Part shown: piece by piece, positions 16,577 to 25,364 of the stretch | Layout of the letters: each line of letters begins with the position of its first letter | Position numbering within the stretch: position 1 is the first letter of the stretch | NCBI RefSeq assembly: GCF_900177665.1 | Contig: NZ_FXAW01000004.1 | Coordinates: forward strand, 124,001-188,000 | Length of the DNA: 64,000 bases | Reading direction: 5' to 3' | Source: Marivirga sericea | Lineage (GTDB): Bacteria; Bacteroidota; Bacteroidia; Cytophagales; Cyclobacteriaceae | The notes under the pieces: model-generated | What the model was told of the DNA's origin: nothing | The model's database searches: none | What the model saw: the letters and a program-made list of their open reading frames with translations, nothing else | Made by a program: the position numbers and the translations under genes

Positions 16577-17572
16577 ATGGATAATTACCAAATCATACAT
16601 TTTAATCATCCCATCGAGGTGAAAAGCTTGTCATTTTTAGACATTGGAAAAGATCTTTCAGCTGTAGATGAGGATAAAAGTCAGCAAGACTTTGTTGATG
16701 ATTTCGCTGACCTGATTCACTCAAAGCTGAAAACCGTTTTAAAAATGGCAGATCAAGAAAAATCTCCTTTGGTATTTTTCAGCTTGCCTTTTTTGAAGTT
16801 TCTCAAAAAGCAGGATCTGAATTTGATGTTGGAGATCAAAAAACAAGTAGATTCCGGAAAAATACAACTGGTCGGCTCCTGCGCTTATCATTCTTTCAGC
16901 TATCTATGTTCTCCACTTTTATTTAAAAAAGAGGTGGAATTGTATTTGAATGGATTGAAGGAATATTTTAAAAAGAAACCAGGTATTTTCATCAATACTG
17001 CTTGTTTGTATGATGATCAGGTGGCCGAAATAGTAAAGTCATTGGGTTACCAAGGAATCATTGCCACCGCAAATCCTTGGCATTTAGCGGGGAAACATTC
17101 AGGGCAAGTATATAAATCGAATACTGCTCAGCCCTTCAATATTTTATTATCAAATGGCGATGGTCCAGATAATTTCCAAATTAGCCTGGTTAATGGTTAT
17201 GGAAGTGCTTATAACTCAGACTTCATAGATAAATCAGTTTCCAATGAGAAACAAATTCAAGAATTATTCATGATGGACAGTTCAGTTGAGCACTCTGTCT
17301 ATGCTGTGAGTTTACCTTTAAGCTCTCCTTCATGGGAACATAAAATTCCTGATTACACCAATAATCCACTACAAAAGGCATTATTGAAGCAAGGAGCTGA
17401 TTTGGTTAAGCAATTTCATGACAAATTATCGGCTGAAGACTTCAAGCTATTAATGCTTTTATGCCAACCCGAACACCTTTTGCAAATCAATCAAACTAGC
17501 AAAGAAGAAGGCTATGACCATTTTATTAGCAGCATGAATTGGTTGACAGATATTAGTTTGAGGTATAAGTAA
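16577..17572 (+). CDS. Degenerate GH57-like protein, probable pseudoenzyme
   Basis: A 331-residue protein that follows the layout of Bacteroidota GH57 alpha-amylases but has lost key residues. The usual start FQVHQPFRL...FFDIG is here IHFNHPIEV...FLDIGKD: the HQP motif has become NHP (10-12). The nucleophile segment, normally NTE-IYD/N followed by IA...GY/F, reads INTACLYDD (139-147), so the glutamate is replaced by alanine. The tail YDHFISSMNWLTD still matches the family's SDHFYYM...D end. It is also well short of the roughly 450-480 residues usual for the family, lacking most of the segment with the catalytic aspartate. The frame is intact and coupled to the GT4 gene, suggesting a kept non-catalytic (binding or scaffolding) role. 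This is inference. Confidence 0.68.
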   Translation: MDNYQIIHFNHPIEVKSLSFLDIGKDLSAVDEDKSQQDFVDDFADLIHSKLKTVLKMADQEKSPLVFFSLPFLKFLKKQDLNLMLEIKKQVDSGKIQLVGSCAYHSFSYLCSPLLFKKEVELYLNGLKEYFKKKPGIFINTACLYDDQVAEIVKSLGYQGIIATANPWHLAGKHSGQVYKSNTAQPFNILLSNGDGPDNFQISLVNGYGSAYNSDFIDKSVSNEKQIQELFMMDSSVEHSVYAVSLPLSSPSWEHKIPDYTNNPLQKALLKQGADLVKQFHDKLSAEDFKLLMLLCQPEHLLQINQTSKEEGYDHFISSMNWLTDISLRYK

Positions 17573-17735
17573 CTAGAAATTAGTACTAAGTTTTAGGTTG
17601 TAAATTGTAAATAAGTAATTCTGCTTCGGCAGATGGTAAGAATATTGAATCGCTTTTTTTGGAAACACCCTATTTATGATCTCTTCTATTAACTTAGTTC
17701 CATGCCCCCTTTTTGTGGGGAAAAAATGAAGCTAC
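17573..17735. other. Short convergent intergenic region with dispersed-repeat-like sequence
   Basis: It separates the GH57-like gene from the convergent GT4 gene. It contains TAGAAATTAGTACTAAG-type sequence and a CCCC...GGGG hairpin at about 17703-17720 related to the one near 46890. No canonical terminator was found. Confidence 0.4.
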
Positions 17736-18869
17736 CTATTTCTGATACAGTTTCATTATATCACCTGCAATCTTTTCAGATGAAAACTTTGCCAAATGTT
17801 CTTCCAAACCAATTAGCATCTGCTCATTAAACTCATTATCATCTGCTAATCTCACCATTTGAGAAGCTAACTCTTCATGATTTTTTGGATCAGCATATAA
17901 AGCTTGTTTCCCTCCTGCTTCTTTCATTGCAGATTGCTTGCCCGTAACTACAGAAGTACCAACAGCAAGGGACTCCAAAACAGGAATACCAAAGCCTTCA
18001 AAACTTGATGGGTAGACAGAAGCGACTGCTCCTTTATACAAATACGGCAATTCTGTAAAGGGAATATTGTTGTAAATTCTAACGCTTTGATCAAGCTTTA
18101 GCCTCTTAATTTCCTTTTCTACTTCTCTTTGATAATCCGTCTTCTTACCCACAATCAGAAGCAATAGATCATGTTTAACTTGATCCAGAACCAATTTAAA
18201 AGCCTGAACCAAATCCTTGGCATTTTTCCTATCTTCAATTGAGCCTACATACAAAAAATAAGGTTGATGCAAACTATACTGATCTAATAAGTATAGTAGT
18301 CTTCTCGTTTTCAAATCTTGTTTATAGATAGGGTGTACTCCCTGATATATAACATTAATTTTGGATGAATCAATGCCCAAAAATTCAACGATATCTTCCT
18401 TTGTCTGCTCACTTATAGCAATAATCTGATCTGCTCTTTTACAAGCTGATTTAAATTTCCTTTTATATATCTTTCTGTCTAAAAATGGATAAAAATCAGG
18501 GTAGCGTAAAAAGATTAAATCATGTATAGTAACAATTTTCTTTGTTTTGCTATTCAATCCACTTGGCAATTCATTACTCAACCCATGGAAAACATCTGCC
18601 TTTTGCTTAACTGCTAGCTTACCTATTTTCCGAGATCGCCATCCACTTTTCATCGAACCTACTTTCCAAAGACCTGAGGGCAAAATTGTCACATCCTTAT
18701 TTTCTTTATAGAAAAGAGCTGCTTCTTCACGTTTTGATGTTTTTGGTGTAAAAAGTGAATACTGGTCAGCAGGGTAATGCTCTTTTAAAGCCGAAATCAC
18801 AAATCGGCTATAGTTGCCTAATCCTGTAAAATTATTGAAAGCACGTTTGGCTTCAAAAGCTATATGCAT
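17736..18869 (-). CDS. Glycosyltransferase family 4
   Basis: A 377-residue GT-B glycosyltransferase, cytoplasmic or peripheral to the membrane. The N-terminal loop FTGLGNYSR is the GT4 acceptor-domain signature; the C-terminal donor domain has GSIEDRKN and SSFEGFGIPVLESLA, with the two glutamates of the retaining GT4 family. Such enzymes (mannosyl- or rhamnosyltransferase type) usually act in surface polysaccharide or glycan assembly. It is a single minus-strand gene, so its pathway is not shown by neighbours. A TAGTTTTG box lies 35 bases upstream, back to back with the promoter of the M16 peptidase. Confidence 0.88.
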   Translation of the reverse strand: MHIAFEAKRAFNNFTGLGNYSRFVISALKEHYPADQYSLFTPKTSKREEAALFYKENKDVTILPSGLWKVGSMKSGWRSRKIGKLAVKQKADVFHGLSNELPSGLNSKTKKIVTIHDLIFLRYPDFYPFLDRKIYKRKFKSACKRADQIIAISEQTKEDIVEFLGIDSSKINVIYQGVHPIYKQDLKTRRLLYLLDQYSLHQPYFLYVGSIEDRKNAKDLVQAFKLVLDQVKHDLLLLIVGKKTDYQREVEKEIKRLKLDQSVRIYNNIPFTELPYLYKGAVASVYPSSFEGFGIPVLESLAVGTSVVTGKQSAMKEAGGKQALYADPKNHEELASQMVRLADDNEFNEQMLIGLEEHLAKFSSEKIAGDIMKLYQK

Positions 18870-18903
18870 ATTAAAAAATTAAATCAGTGAATAAGTATCT
18901 ACC

Positions 18904-18911
18904 CAAAACTA
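18904..18911 (-). promoter_or_regulatory. Promoter -7 element of the GT4 gene (TAGTTTTG)
   Basis: Exact TAnnTTTG match on the minus strand, 35 bases before the GT4 start at 18869. No clear -33 box. Confidence 0.45.
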
Positions 18912-18963
18912 AATAAATTTCTTTTGTGGTACCCATTACTTCTTTAAAAAGAAAGATAATTTG

Positions 18964-18971
18964 TAGTTTTG
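18964..18971 (+). promoter_or_regulatory. Promoter -7 element of the M16 peptidase operon (TAGTTTTG)
   Basis: Exact TAnnTTTG match with a TCTTT tract 18 bases upstream as a possible -33 box. It lies 19 bases before the ATG at 18990, giving a very short leader. Confidence 0.5.
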
Positions 18972-18989
18972 CACTCAAGCGGGGAATGA

Positions 18990-20228
18990 ATGAATCAATT
19001 TAAAGTAAAGACATTAGAAAACGGGATCAGAGTAATCCATCAGCCAGTAAGTAACTCCAAAATCGTGCATTGCGGATTCGCTTTGGACATTGGAAGTCGT
19101 GATGAAAAACCACATCAAGTAGGCATTGCCCATTTTTGGGAACATATGGCTTTCAAAGGCACCAAAAAACGTAAAGCTTTCCACATTCTCAATAGATTAG
19201 ACTCAGTAGGTGGTGAATTGAATGCTTATACTACCAAAGAAAAAATCTTCTTCCACGCTTCTGTTTTAGAGCAATACCTAGATAAAGCAATGGATTTATT
19301 GGTAGATATCACATTCCAATCCATTTTTCCAGAAAGACAAATTGAAAAAGAACGACAGGTCATTCTTGAGGAAATGGCGATGTATAAAGATTCACCTGAG
19401 GACGATATTCAAGATCAATTTGATGAGGTGATTTTCTCAGACCACCCACTTGGAAACAATATCTTAGGAACTGAAGAAAGTCTCAAAAGCTTTACTCGAA
19501 ATCATTTTTTAGATTTTTTAGAAGAAAATTTGGATACTGAACGTACCGTTTTTTCTATAGTTGGAGATATTTCTGACAAAAAACTAGAGCGTTATGTTAA
19601 AAAATATTTAGAGCCCATTACTCATCATAAAAGAAAAAGAGAAAGAGTTCTTTTTGAGATTTATCAGCCTAAAACATTAAATTTCAATAAAGAAATTTCT
19701 CAATCCCAATGTGCTATTGGAACTACCGCCTACCCAATTCATCATCCTAAACGGCTAGCCTTTTTCATGTTGGTTAACATTTTAGGAGGGCCAGGTATGA
19801 ACAGTCGGTTAAACATGGCTTTGCGAGAAAAATACGGATTTGTGTACGCTATTGATGCGGGTTATCACCCATTTACCGATACTGCCCTTTTTAGTATATT
19901 TTTCGGAACAGATCCTGGACAGCTTCCGAAAAGCATAATGTTGGTAAAGAAGGAACTCAAGAAGTTGCAAGATAAGTCTTTGGGAAGTTTACAATTGCAT
20001 GTTGCAAAACAACAGTTGATGGGCCAATTAGCAATGGCCGAAGAAAACAATATGAGTTATATGTTAATGCTAGGCAGAAGCTTGTTGGATAAGGATAAAA
20101 TCGAATCATTAGACGATTTATTTGCTCAAATAAAACAGATCAGTGCTAAAGATTTACAAGATACGGCCAATGAGATTTTTAATGATGATCGATTGAGTAT
20201 CTTAACTTACAAAGCAAAAAGAAGATAA
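18990..20228 (+). CDS. M16-family zinc metallopeptidase (processing-peptidase-like)
   Basis: A 412-residue M16 (pitrilysin/MPP-like) peptidase. The inverted zinc motif HxxEH is intact as HFWEH (48-52), and the distal glutamate lies in EEMAMYKD (about 127-128), the usual 75 or so residues later. The C-terminal M16 half (about 190-405) includes GGPGMNSRLNMALREK, typical of the second domain. The length is that of the single-chain PqqL/YmxG-like class. No signal peptide is seen, so a cytoplasmic role in peptide processing is likely. It is first in a plus-strand set with an O-methyltransferase (2-base gap) and a lytic transglycosylase. The substrate is unknown. Confidence 0.92.
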   Translation: MNQFKVKTLENGIRVIHQPVSNSKIVHCGFALDIGSRDEKPHQVGIAHFWEHMAFKGTKKRKAFHILNRLDSVGGELNAYTTKEKIFFHASVLEQYLDKAMDLLVDITFQSIFPERQIEKERQVILEEMAMYKDSPEDDIQDQFDEVIFSDHPLGNNILGTEESLKSFTRNHFLDFLEENLDTERTVFSIVGDISDKKLERYVKKYLEPITHHKRKRERVLFEIYQPKTLNFNKEISQSQCAIGTTAYPIHHPKRLAFFMLVNILGGPGMNSRLNMALREKYGFVYAIDAGYHPFTDTALFSIFFGTDPGQLPKSIMLVKKELKKLQDKSLGSLQLHVAKQQLMGQLAMAEENNMSYMLMLGRSLLDKDKIESLDDLFAQIKQISAKDLQDTANEIFNDDRLSILTYKAKRR

Positions 20229-20230
20229 TT

Positions 20231-20875
20231 ATGGAATTTTTAGATCCTGATTTAGAAAAATATATTGATGCCCATACAGAGCCTGAGAACGAACTGCTCT
20301 ATAACATCAATAGAGAAACCCATACGGAAGTGTTAAAGCCAAGAATGTTGAGCGGACATTTACAAGGTAGAGTTCTTTCCATGCTATCTCACATGATTCA
20401 GCCAGAAAATATTTTAGAAATCGGTACCTATACCGGTTATTCAGCACTCTGCATGGCAGAAGGCTTAAGAGAAAATGGACATCTCATCACCTTAGATGTA
20501 AATGAAGAATTAGCAGAAAGAGTGCAAGGTTATTTCAAGTCTTCTGAATTTTCCAGTAGAATTGAGATGAAAATAGGAAAGGCCCTAGAGATAATTCCCA
20601 CACTAGATAAAAATTGGGATATGGTCTTTATTGATGCAGATAAATCAAATTATTTGAACTACTATAAACTTTGTATAAAACAGGTCAGAAGTGGTGGATA
20701 TATTTTGGTGGATAATGTATTATGGAGTGGAAAAGTACTAGAGAAAAATAGAAAAAAACTAGATAAAGACACGGCTAGTATGCTCGAATTCAACGAATTT
20801 GTGCATCACGATGACAGGGTTCAAAACGTATTATTTCCAATCCGAGATGGATTAATGATTTTAAGAAAAAAATGA
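20231..20875 (+). CDS. SAM-dependent O-methyltransferase (COMT-like, family 3)
   Basis: A 214-residue class I methyltransferase close to the catechol/caffeoyl-CoA O-methyltransferase group. The SAM-binding motif is LEIGTYTGYSA (about 57-67), the acidic ribose-binding loop TLDVNEE follows, and the metal/catalytic segment FIDADKSNY with DNVLWSG downstream matches the family. Such enzymes methylate hydroxyls on small aromatic compounds, or in some cases tRNA uridine (TrmR-like); the substrate is open. The gene lies two bases after the M16 gene and overlaps the transglycosylase start by four bases (ATGA), so the three are coupled. Confidence 0.9.
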   Translation: MEFLDPDLEKYIDAHTEPENELLYNINRETHTEVLKPRMLSGHLQGRVLSMLSHMIQPENILEIGTYTGYSALCMAEGLRENGHLITLDVNEELAERVQGYFKSSEFSSRIEMKIGKALEIIPTLDKNWDMVFIDADKSNYLNYYKLCIKQVRSGGYILVDNVLWSGKVLEKNRKKLDKDTASMLEFNEFVHHDDRVQNVLFPIRDGLMILRKK

Positions 20876-22914
20876 AAATAAAACTTCCTCTTTTAATAGC
20901 AGCTATTTCTTTTCTCTCTACTGAGTTGTGGGCACAACAAGTTCCTGCACGTATAGAATTTGCTAATATGGACTTTAGACTGACATCAGGGGCCATAAGA
21001 GATATACAGGCTGATGTCGATGCATTGACTCGTAGTGAAAAATACTTCCAGAAGAAATTGGAACGTGTAGATATGTATATGCCTATAATTGAAAGAATAT
21101 TTAAAGAGGAAGGGTTACCAGAAGACTTTAAATATTTGGTGATTCAAGAAAGTGCACTGGTTTCGGATGCAGTTTCGAGTAGCAATGCAGTGGGGTTTTG
21201 GCAGTTTAAGGAAATTTCAGGATTGGAAAATGATTTAAGAATTGACCGGAATGTTGATGAACGGATGAATATTGTTTCATCTAGTCGTGCTGCAGCAAAT
21301 TATCTAAAAGATCATAATAAATACTTTGATAACTGGGCTTATGCTTTAATTGCCTATCAAAGAGGAAGAGGTGGCGCAGCGGATGTGATTGATGAGCGCA
21401 ATTTTGGCAACAGTAAATTAAAAATAACCAGTGATACATATTGGTATTTGAAAAAATTTCTTGCTCATAAAATCGCTTTTGAAAACACTCTAGGCACTTC
21501 AAAACCTCCCTACTATTTAAAAGAAATTGAAAATGCAAAAGGAACCACTTTGAAAGATATTTCCAAAGAAGAAAACGTTTCTGTTGAGCTGTTAGAAGAA
21601 TATAATAAATGGATAAGGAGAGGTAAAATTCCTAATGACAAAAACTACACGGTTATTGTACCGCTAAGTAATTTAGAAAAAATTGAAAAGCTACAGAATC
21701 AAAAGAAAACCGATTTAGAGAATTTACCAGGAAATATTGATGACTCATTGCAGCAAAATTTCCCTTTGGTAGATCAGTACCCTAGCAAGTCTGATCGTTC
21801 AATACCGCATGAAGTGGAAATCAATGGATTAGATGGCATTTATGCCCCAGCTGGATATACTGTCGAAAAGTTAGCTGCATCAGCGGGAGTAGATGAATAC
21901 AAATTTAGAAAATGGAATGACCTAAAAATTAGAGAAGGATTAAATACAGGGAAAATATATTATTTAAAAAGAAAAAGAAACAGGGCTAAGTTTTACTATC
22001 ATACGGTGGGCAAAAATGAGAATATGTGGGAGATCAGCCAGAAATACGGACTAAAATTGAAGAAGCTCTACAGAAAAAACAGGATGGAACCTCCTCAACA
22101 ACCTAAAACAGGGCGAGTTCTATGGTTGCGCCACAATCGACCGTCCAATGTTCCTGTTGAATATAGGAATTCTCCTAACTATCCGACTAAAGAAGAGACG
22201 GACAAAAGAAACCCTAAAGTTGAAAACAAGGAGCAAACAGGAGAAATTGCTGGTCAGGAATATCAATCTGAATCACCTAAAGTTCTGAATGATAGTCTAG
22301 CCAATGATAACATTTCCATTTCAACCGATTCAACTGATTTAGATTTTGAGCAAGGTAAAAATATTAGTAATGCTCCAGATAAAGAGCACGATAGCCTTCT
22401 TACTTCCAAAAAGGAATTAAATGTAGCCCAAGACTCTTCTCTTATTAAAACCGGAAAAATAAGCTCTTCAGTTCAGGAAGAAACTGATACACAAATAGAA
22501 AATGATGAGTTCCCTCAATTTGATGAAAAAGAATTCATAGACTATTCTATCAAAAAAGGAGATACCTTTTTTGCAATAGCTAACCGATTCAACATGAAGA
22601 TTTCCACTTTATTAAATGTTAATGATTTAGGAATAAGAGATACTTTATCAATAGGGCAAGTAATAAAGGTGAATAAAAACGGATATTCTAAAGAAAATTC
22701 AATTCCAGAAAAACAGGAGATTAATTCTAGTGCAACCGTAAATCCAGCTGAGCAAGTCATTCAAAAAAACATAGAACACAGAGTCACCTCTGGTGACACC
22801 ATGTATGCATTGGCAAAGAAATATAACGTCAGCTTGAAAGAACTAATGGAATGGAATAATAAGGAGGATTACAGCTTAAAGCAAGGAGAATTAATTCTAA
22901 TTAAGCAGAAATAA
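20872..22914 (+). CDS. MltD-like lytic murein transglycosylase with LysM repeats
   Basis: A 680-residue secreted cell-wall enzyme that cleaves peptidoglycan glycan strands. A signal peptide (about 1-21, ending LWAQQ) is followed by an SLT-type lysozyme fold with the catalytic glutamate in LVIQESAL (Glu93) and the family block SNAVGFWQF. Carbohydrate-binding LysM-type repeats lie near 374-415, 557-600 (IKKGDTFFAIANRF) and 636-680 (VTSGDTMYALAKKY), with a weaker one near 325-360. A low-complexity acidic linker (about 440-550) separates them. It is the third gene of a coupled set. The architecture matches MltD of Bacteroidota; the substrate is known from the family only. Confidence 0.93.
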   Translation: MKIKLPLLIAAISFLSTELWAQQVPARIEFANMDFRLTSGAIRDIQADVDALTRSEKYFQKKLERVDMYMPIIERIFKEEGLPEDFKYLVIQESALVSDAVSSSNAVGFWQFKEISGLENDLRIDRNVDERMNIVSSSRAAANYLKDHNKYFDNWAYALIAYQRGRGGAADVIDERNFGNSKLKITSDTYWYLKKFLAHKIAFENTLGTSKPPYYLKEIENAKGTTLKDISKEENVSVELLEEYNKWIRRGKIPNDKNYTVIVPLSNLEKIEKLQNQKKTDLENLPGNIDDSLQQNFPLVDQYPSKSDRSIPHEVEINGLDGIYAPAGYTVEKLAASAGVDEYKFRKWNDLKIREGLNTGKIYYLKRKRNRAKFYYHTVGKNENMWEISQKYGLKLKKLYRKNRMEPPQQPKTGRVLWLRHNRPSNVPVEYRNSPNYPTKEETDKRNPKVENKEQTGEIAGQEYQSESPKVLNDSLANDNISISTDSTDLDFEQGKNISNAPDKEHDSLLTSKKELNVAQDSSLIKTGKISSSVQEETDTQIENDEFPQFDEKEFIDYSIKKGDTFFAIANRFNMKISTLLNVNDLGIRDTLSIGQVIKVNKNGYSKENSIPEKQEINSSATVNPAEQVIQKNIEHRVTSGDTMYALAKKYNVSLKELMEWNNKEDYSLKQGELILIKQK

Positions 22915-22950
22915 ATACAGTCAATAGATAAATTCTTGCTAACAATACCG

Positions 22951-22958
22951 TACATTTG
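22951..22958 (+). promoter_or_regulatory. Candidate promoter -7 element for the response regulator (TACATTTG)
   Basis: Exact TAnnTTTG match 125 bases before the regulator start, which would leave a long leader. No -33 box at the right distance was seen. Confidence 0.35.
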
Positions 22959-23082
22959 TGACATCTATCGAAAAAATTTAGCATTTCGGTAGATTTATGT
23001 TTTAATTAAAAAAAACTTTACTTATGTTTAGAAATATCTCTAAACAGAGAAAGTTAATCAATAGATTACAAGGGTAAATTTC

Positions 23083-23499
23083 ATGGTAACAGCTACAAAA
23101 ACTGTTGATTTAGTGATGCTTGTCGATGATAATGATACTGATAATTTCATTAGCAAGCGTATTATAGAAATAACTGAGTTCGCAAAGTATGTCGAAATCA
23201 AAAATTCAGGTAAAAGTGCTTTAGAGTATCTGGAACAGCATAAAGATGATGCTGATAAACTTCCTAATATCATTTTTCTAGACATTAATATGCCAATTGT
23301 TGATGGATTTGTATTTCTATACGAATTTGAGAAGTTTTCAGATATCGTAAAGGACAAATGCAAAGTTATTATTTTATCAAGTTCTGATAATAAAAGAGAT
23401 ATTGATAAGATTGTAAATAATGATCACGTTATAAAATTCATTACCAAACCCCTGACTGAGAATGCTTTGAATGAAATTCGTTCTCTTGATCTGTACTAA
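23083..23499 (+). CDS. Single-domain response regulator (CheY/Rcp1-like)
   Basis: A 138-residue stand-alone receiver domain with no output domain. The acidic pair is Asp15-Asp16 (LVDDND), the phospho-acceptor is Asp67 (FLDINMP), the Thr/Ser switch is in ILSSSD and the conserved lysine is Lys122 (FITKPL), so phosphotransfer should work. Receivers of this kind act in phosphorelays or by protein contact, often with hybrid histidine kinases. No kinase gene is adjacent. The DUF3078 gene follows 32 bases later on the same strand and may be co-transcribed. The partner kinase and output are unknown. Confidence 0.93.
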   Translation: MVTATKTVDLVMLVDDNDTDNFISKRIIEITEFAKYVEIKNSGKSALEYLEQHKDDADKLPNIIFLDINMPIVDGFVFLYEFEKFSDIVKDKCKVIILSSSDNKRDIDKIVNNDHVIKFITKPLTENALNEIRSLDLY

Positions 23500-23531
23500 A
23501 TAATCAATTCTTTTAACTATATCTTTATTCT

Positions 23532-24428
23532 ATGAAGATAATTCAATCGTTGCTTTTAGTTTTATTTGTTGCTACAACAGCCTTTGCTCAAACTGACAGC
23601 ATTCAATCTGACACCACCTACTGGCACAAGGGTGCCGTTCTCAATTTGAATTTCTCTCAAGTTGATTTAACTAATTGGAACGGTGGAGGTCAAAGCTCCA
23701 TTTCAATTGGAGGTTTAACTAATTTCAATCTCAAATATGCGAAAGGGAAAAACGCTTGGGATAATAGATTAGATATGGCATATGGGTTATTAAGACAAGG
23801 AGACGGAGATAATCCCTTCATCAAAACTGATGACAATATTATTTTAGCTTCAAGATACAGCCGACAACTTAAAAAAAGAATCTTTATTTCAGCTATTGTA
23901 GATTTTAGGACGCAATTCGACCAAGGGCTGGATGAAGAGAATGAAGTTATTTCACGTTTCATGGCACCTGGATTTTTATTAGCCAATATTGGACTTACTT
24001 ATCGATATAAAGAAATTTTCACAGCGACTCTATCTCCTCTCTCATCAAAAACAACCATTGTAACAGACGACAGTCTGTCTAATGCAGGAGCTTATGGAGT
24101 TGATGCAGGTGATACCTATAGATTTCAAGCGGGTGTAAACTTTTCTTCCTCTTTTCAAAAAGACCTCTGGGAGAATGTAAACTTATCTACAAACCTAAAC
24201 CTGTTTTCTGATTATGAAAAATTAGGTAATATTGACATCAATTGGGAAACTGCACTAAATTTCAAAATCAATGAATTCCTATCAGCAAGCTACAGTACTC
24301 AATTAATCTATGATGACGATATAAAGTCGAAAGAAATTATTATCAATGAAGCAACTGGAGAAACTAGAAGTGTTGCAGGTATACAATTTAAAAGCGTGAT
24401 GAATATTGGCTTAAACATAAAAATATAA
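23532..24428 (+). CDS. DUF3078 outer-membrane protein
   Basis: A 298-residue protein with a signal peptide (about 1-19, ATTAFAQ) and repeated amphipathic strands ending in the beta-barrel-like tail SVMNIGLNIKI. The sequence fits DUF3078, a family of Bacteroidota envelope proteins of unknown function; the block WNGGGQSSISIGG near residue 40 is typical of it. The strand pattern and the C-terminal aliphatic/basic end suggest an outer-membrane barrel. It sits 32 bases after a response regulator, which may only be a transcriptional link. No reaction can be assigned. Confidence 0.78.
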   Translation: MKIIQSLLLVLFVATTAFAQTDSIQSDTTYWHKGAVLNLNFSQVDLTNWNGGGQSSISIGGLTNFNLKYAKGKNAWDNRLDMAYGLLRQGDGDNPFIKTDDNIILASRYSRQLKKRIFISAIVDFRTQFDQGLDEENEVISRFMAPGFLLANIGLTYRYKEIFTATLSPLSSKTTIVTDDSLSNAGAYGVDAGDTYRFQAGVNFSSSFQKDLWENVNLSTNLNLFSDYEKLGNIDINWETALNFKINEFLSASYSTQLIYDDDIKSKEIIINEATGETRSVAGIQFKSVMNIGLNIKI

Positions 24429-24452
24429 ATAACTTTTTAATACAGAATTAAT

Positions 24453-25364
24453 TTGTTCAACCTACTAAAAACCCACTTTAAGGATTACCTTAACTTTCTA
24501 AAAGAACCAAATCCAAATCCGAATCATAAAAAATCTCAACTTAATAAAAAATGGCAAACCCTGTTCATTTTTATTATAATCGATTTTTTGATGATTCTTC
24601 CTGCTATTTTACTAATACAGCTAATCCAAGAAATCACTGCTATAGATTTAGATGATCATGCCCTTGCAGACCTAAGCAATCAATTTGGGATTATGGGTCT
24701 AATTCTTTTGGGAGGAATAGTAGGTCCACTTATTGAAGAAATCATTTTTCGCCTTCCCCTAAACTACAAAAGAAACTATCTATTCAAGTTGGTAGGTGTT
24801 GTAGTAGGAAAAGAGTCCGTAAAGAGATTTTGGTTTAAGAATTATTCATTATTTTTTTACCTTTTTATTATTGCTTTTGCCTTAGTCCATATAACCAACT
24901 ATAAAAACGAATCACTCAGCATTCTTCTGTTATCCCCCATTTTAGTTTTGCCTCAAATTATCGGAGGAACAGTCCTAGCCTATTTAAGAATGAAAATTGG
25001 CTTCTTCTGGGGCTTTTTGCACCATGCTATCTTTAATTCAATCTTAATGATATTAGCATTATTTATCAATTTAGAAGAAAAAGTGATGATCGATAATGAA
25101 CATTATAGATTGAAAATAGAAGTGGCTGAGAACCGGTTTGGCAACCAAAAAGTAGTTGACATTAATAGAGACTTCGACTTTATCTCTGAAATCGAAATAG
25201 AATATGCTCAATTCAATCAAATAGCTAAACAAATGGACTGGGACACGGTAAGCCAAAAGCAGAACCGTAAATTCTTCAATATTGAATTCAATATAAAAAA
25301 TTTACAGATTAACAGTGACTCTGTTTTAAAATACCATCTGAAAGAAATAATTGAAGATCAATAA
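24453..25364 (+). CDS. CPBP (CAAX-like) family intramembrane metalloprotease, TTG start
   Basis: A 303-residue membrane protein with several hydrophobic segments and the three motifs of the CPBP/Abi family: EEIIFR (Glu95-Arg100), FALVH (His146) and HHAIFN (His190/191-Asn195). CPBP members cleave membrane-embedded or prenylated substrates, or act in peptide maturation and immunity; the target here is unknown. About 80 soluble C-terminal residues are unusual extra sequence. The start is TTG; no ATG precedes the first membrane segment in frame. The 3' end overlaps the end of the dnaX tau frame on the other strand by seven bases. Confidence 0.83.
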   Translation: MFNLLKTHFKDYLNFLKEPNPNPNHKKSQLNKKWQTLFIFIIIDFLMILPAILLIQLIQEITAIDLDDHALADLSNQFGIMGLILLGGIVGPLIEEIIFRLPLNYKRNYLFKLVGVVVGKESVKRFWFKNYSLFFYLFIIAFALVHITNYKNESLSILLLSPILVLPQIIGGTVLAYLRMKIGFFWGFLHHAIFNSILMILALFINLEEKVMIDNEHYRLKIEVAENRFGNQKVVDINRDFDFISEIEIEYAQFNQIAKQMDWDTVSQKQNRKFFNIEFNIKNLQINSDSVLKYHLKEIIEDQ

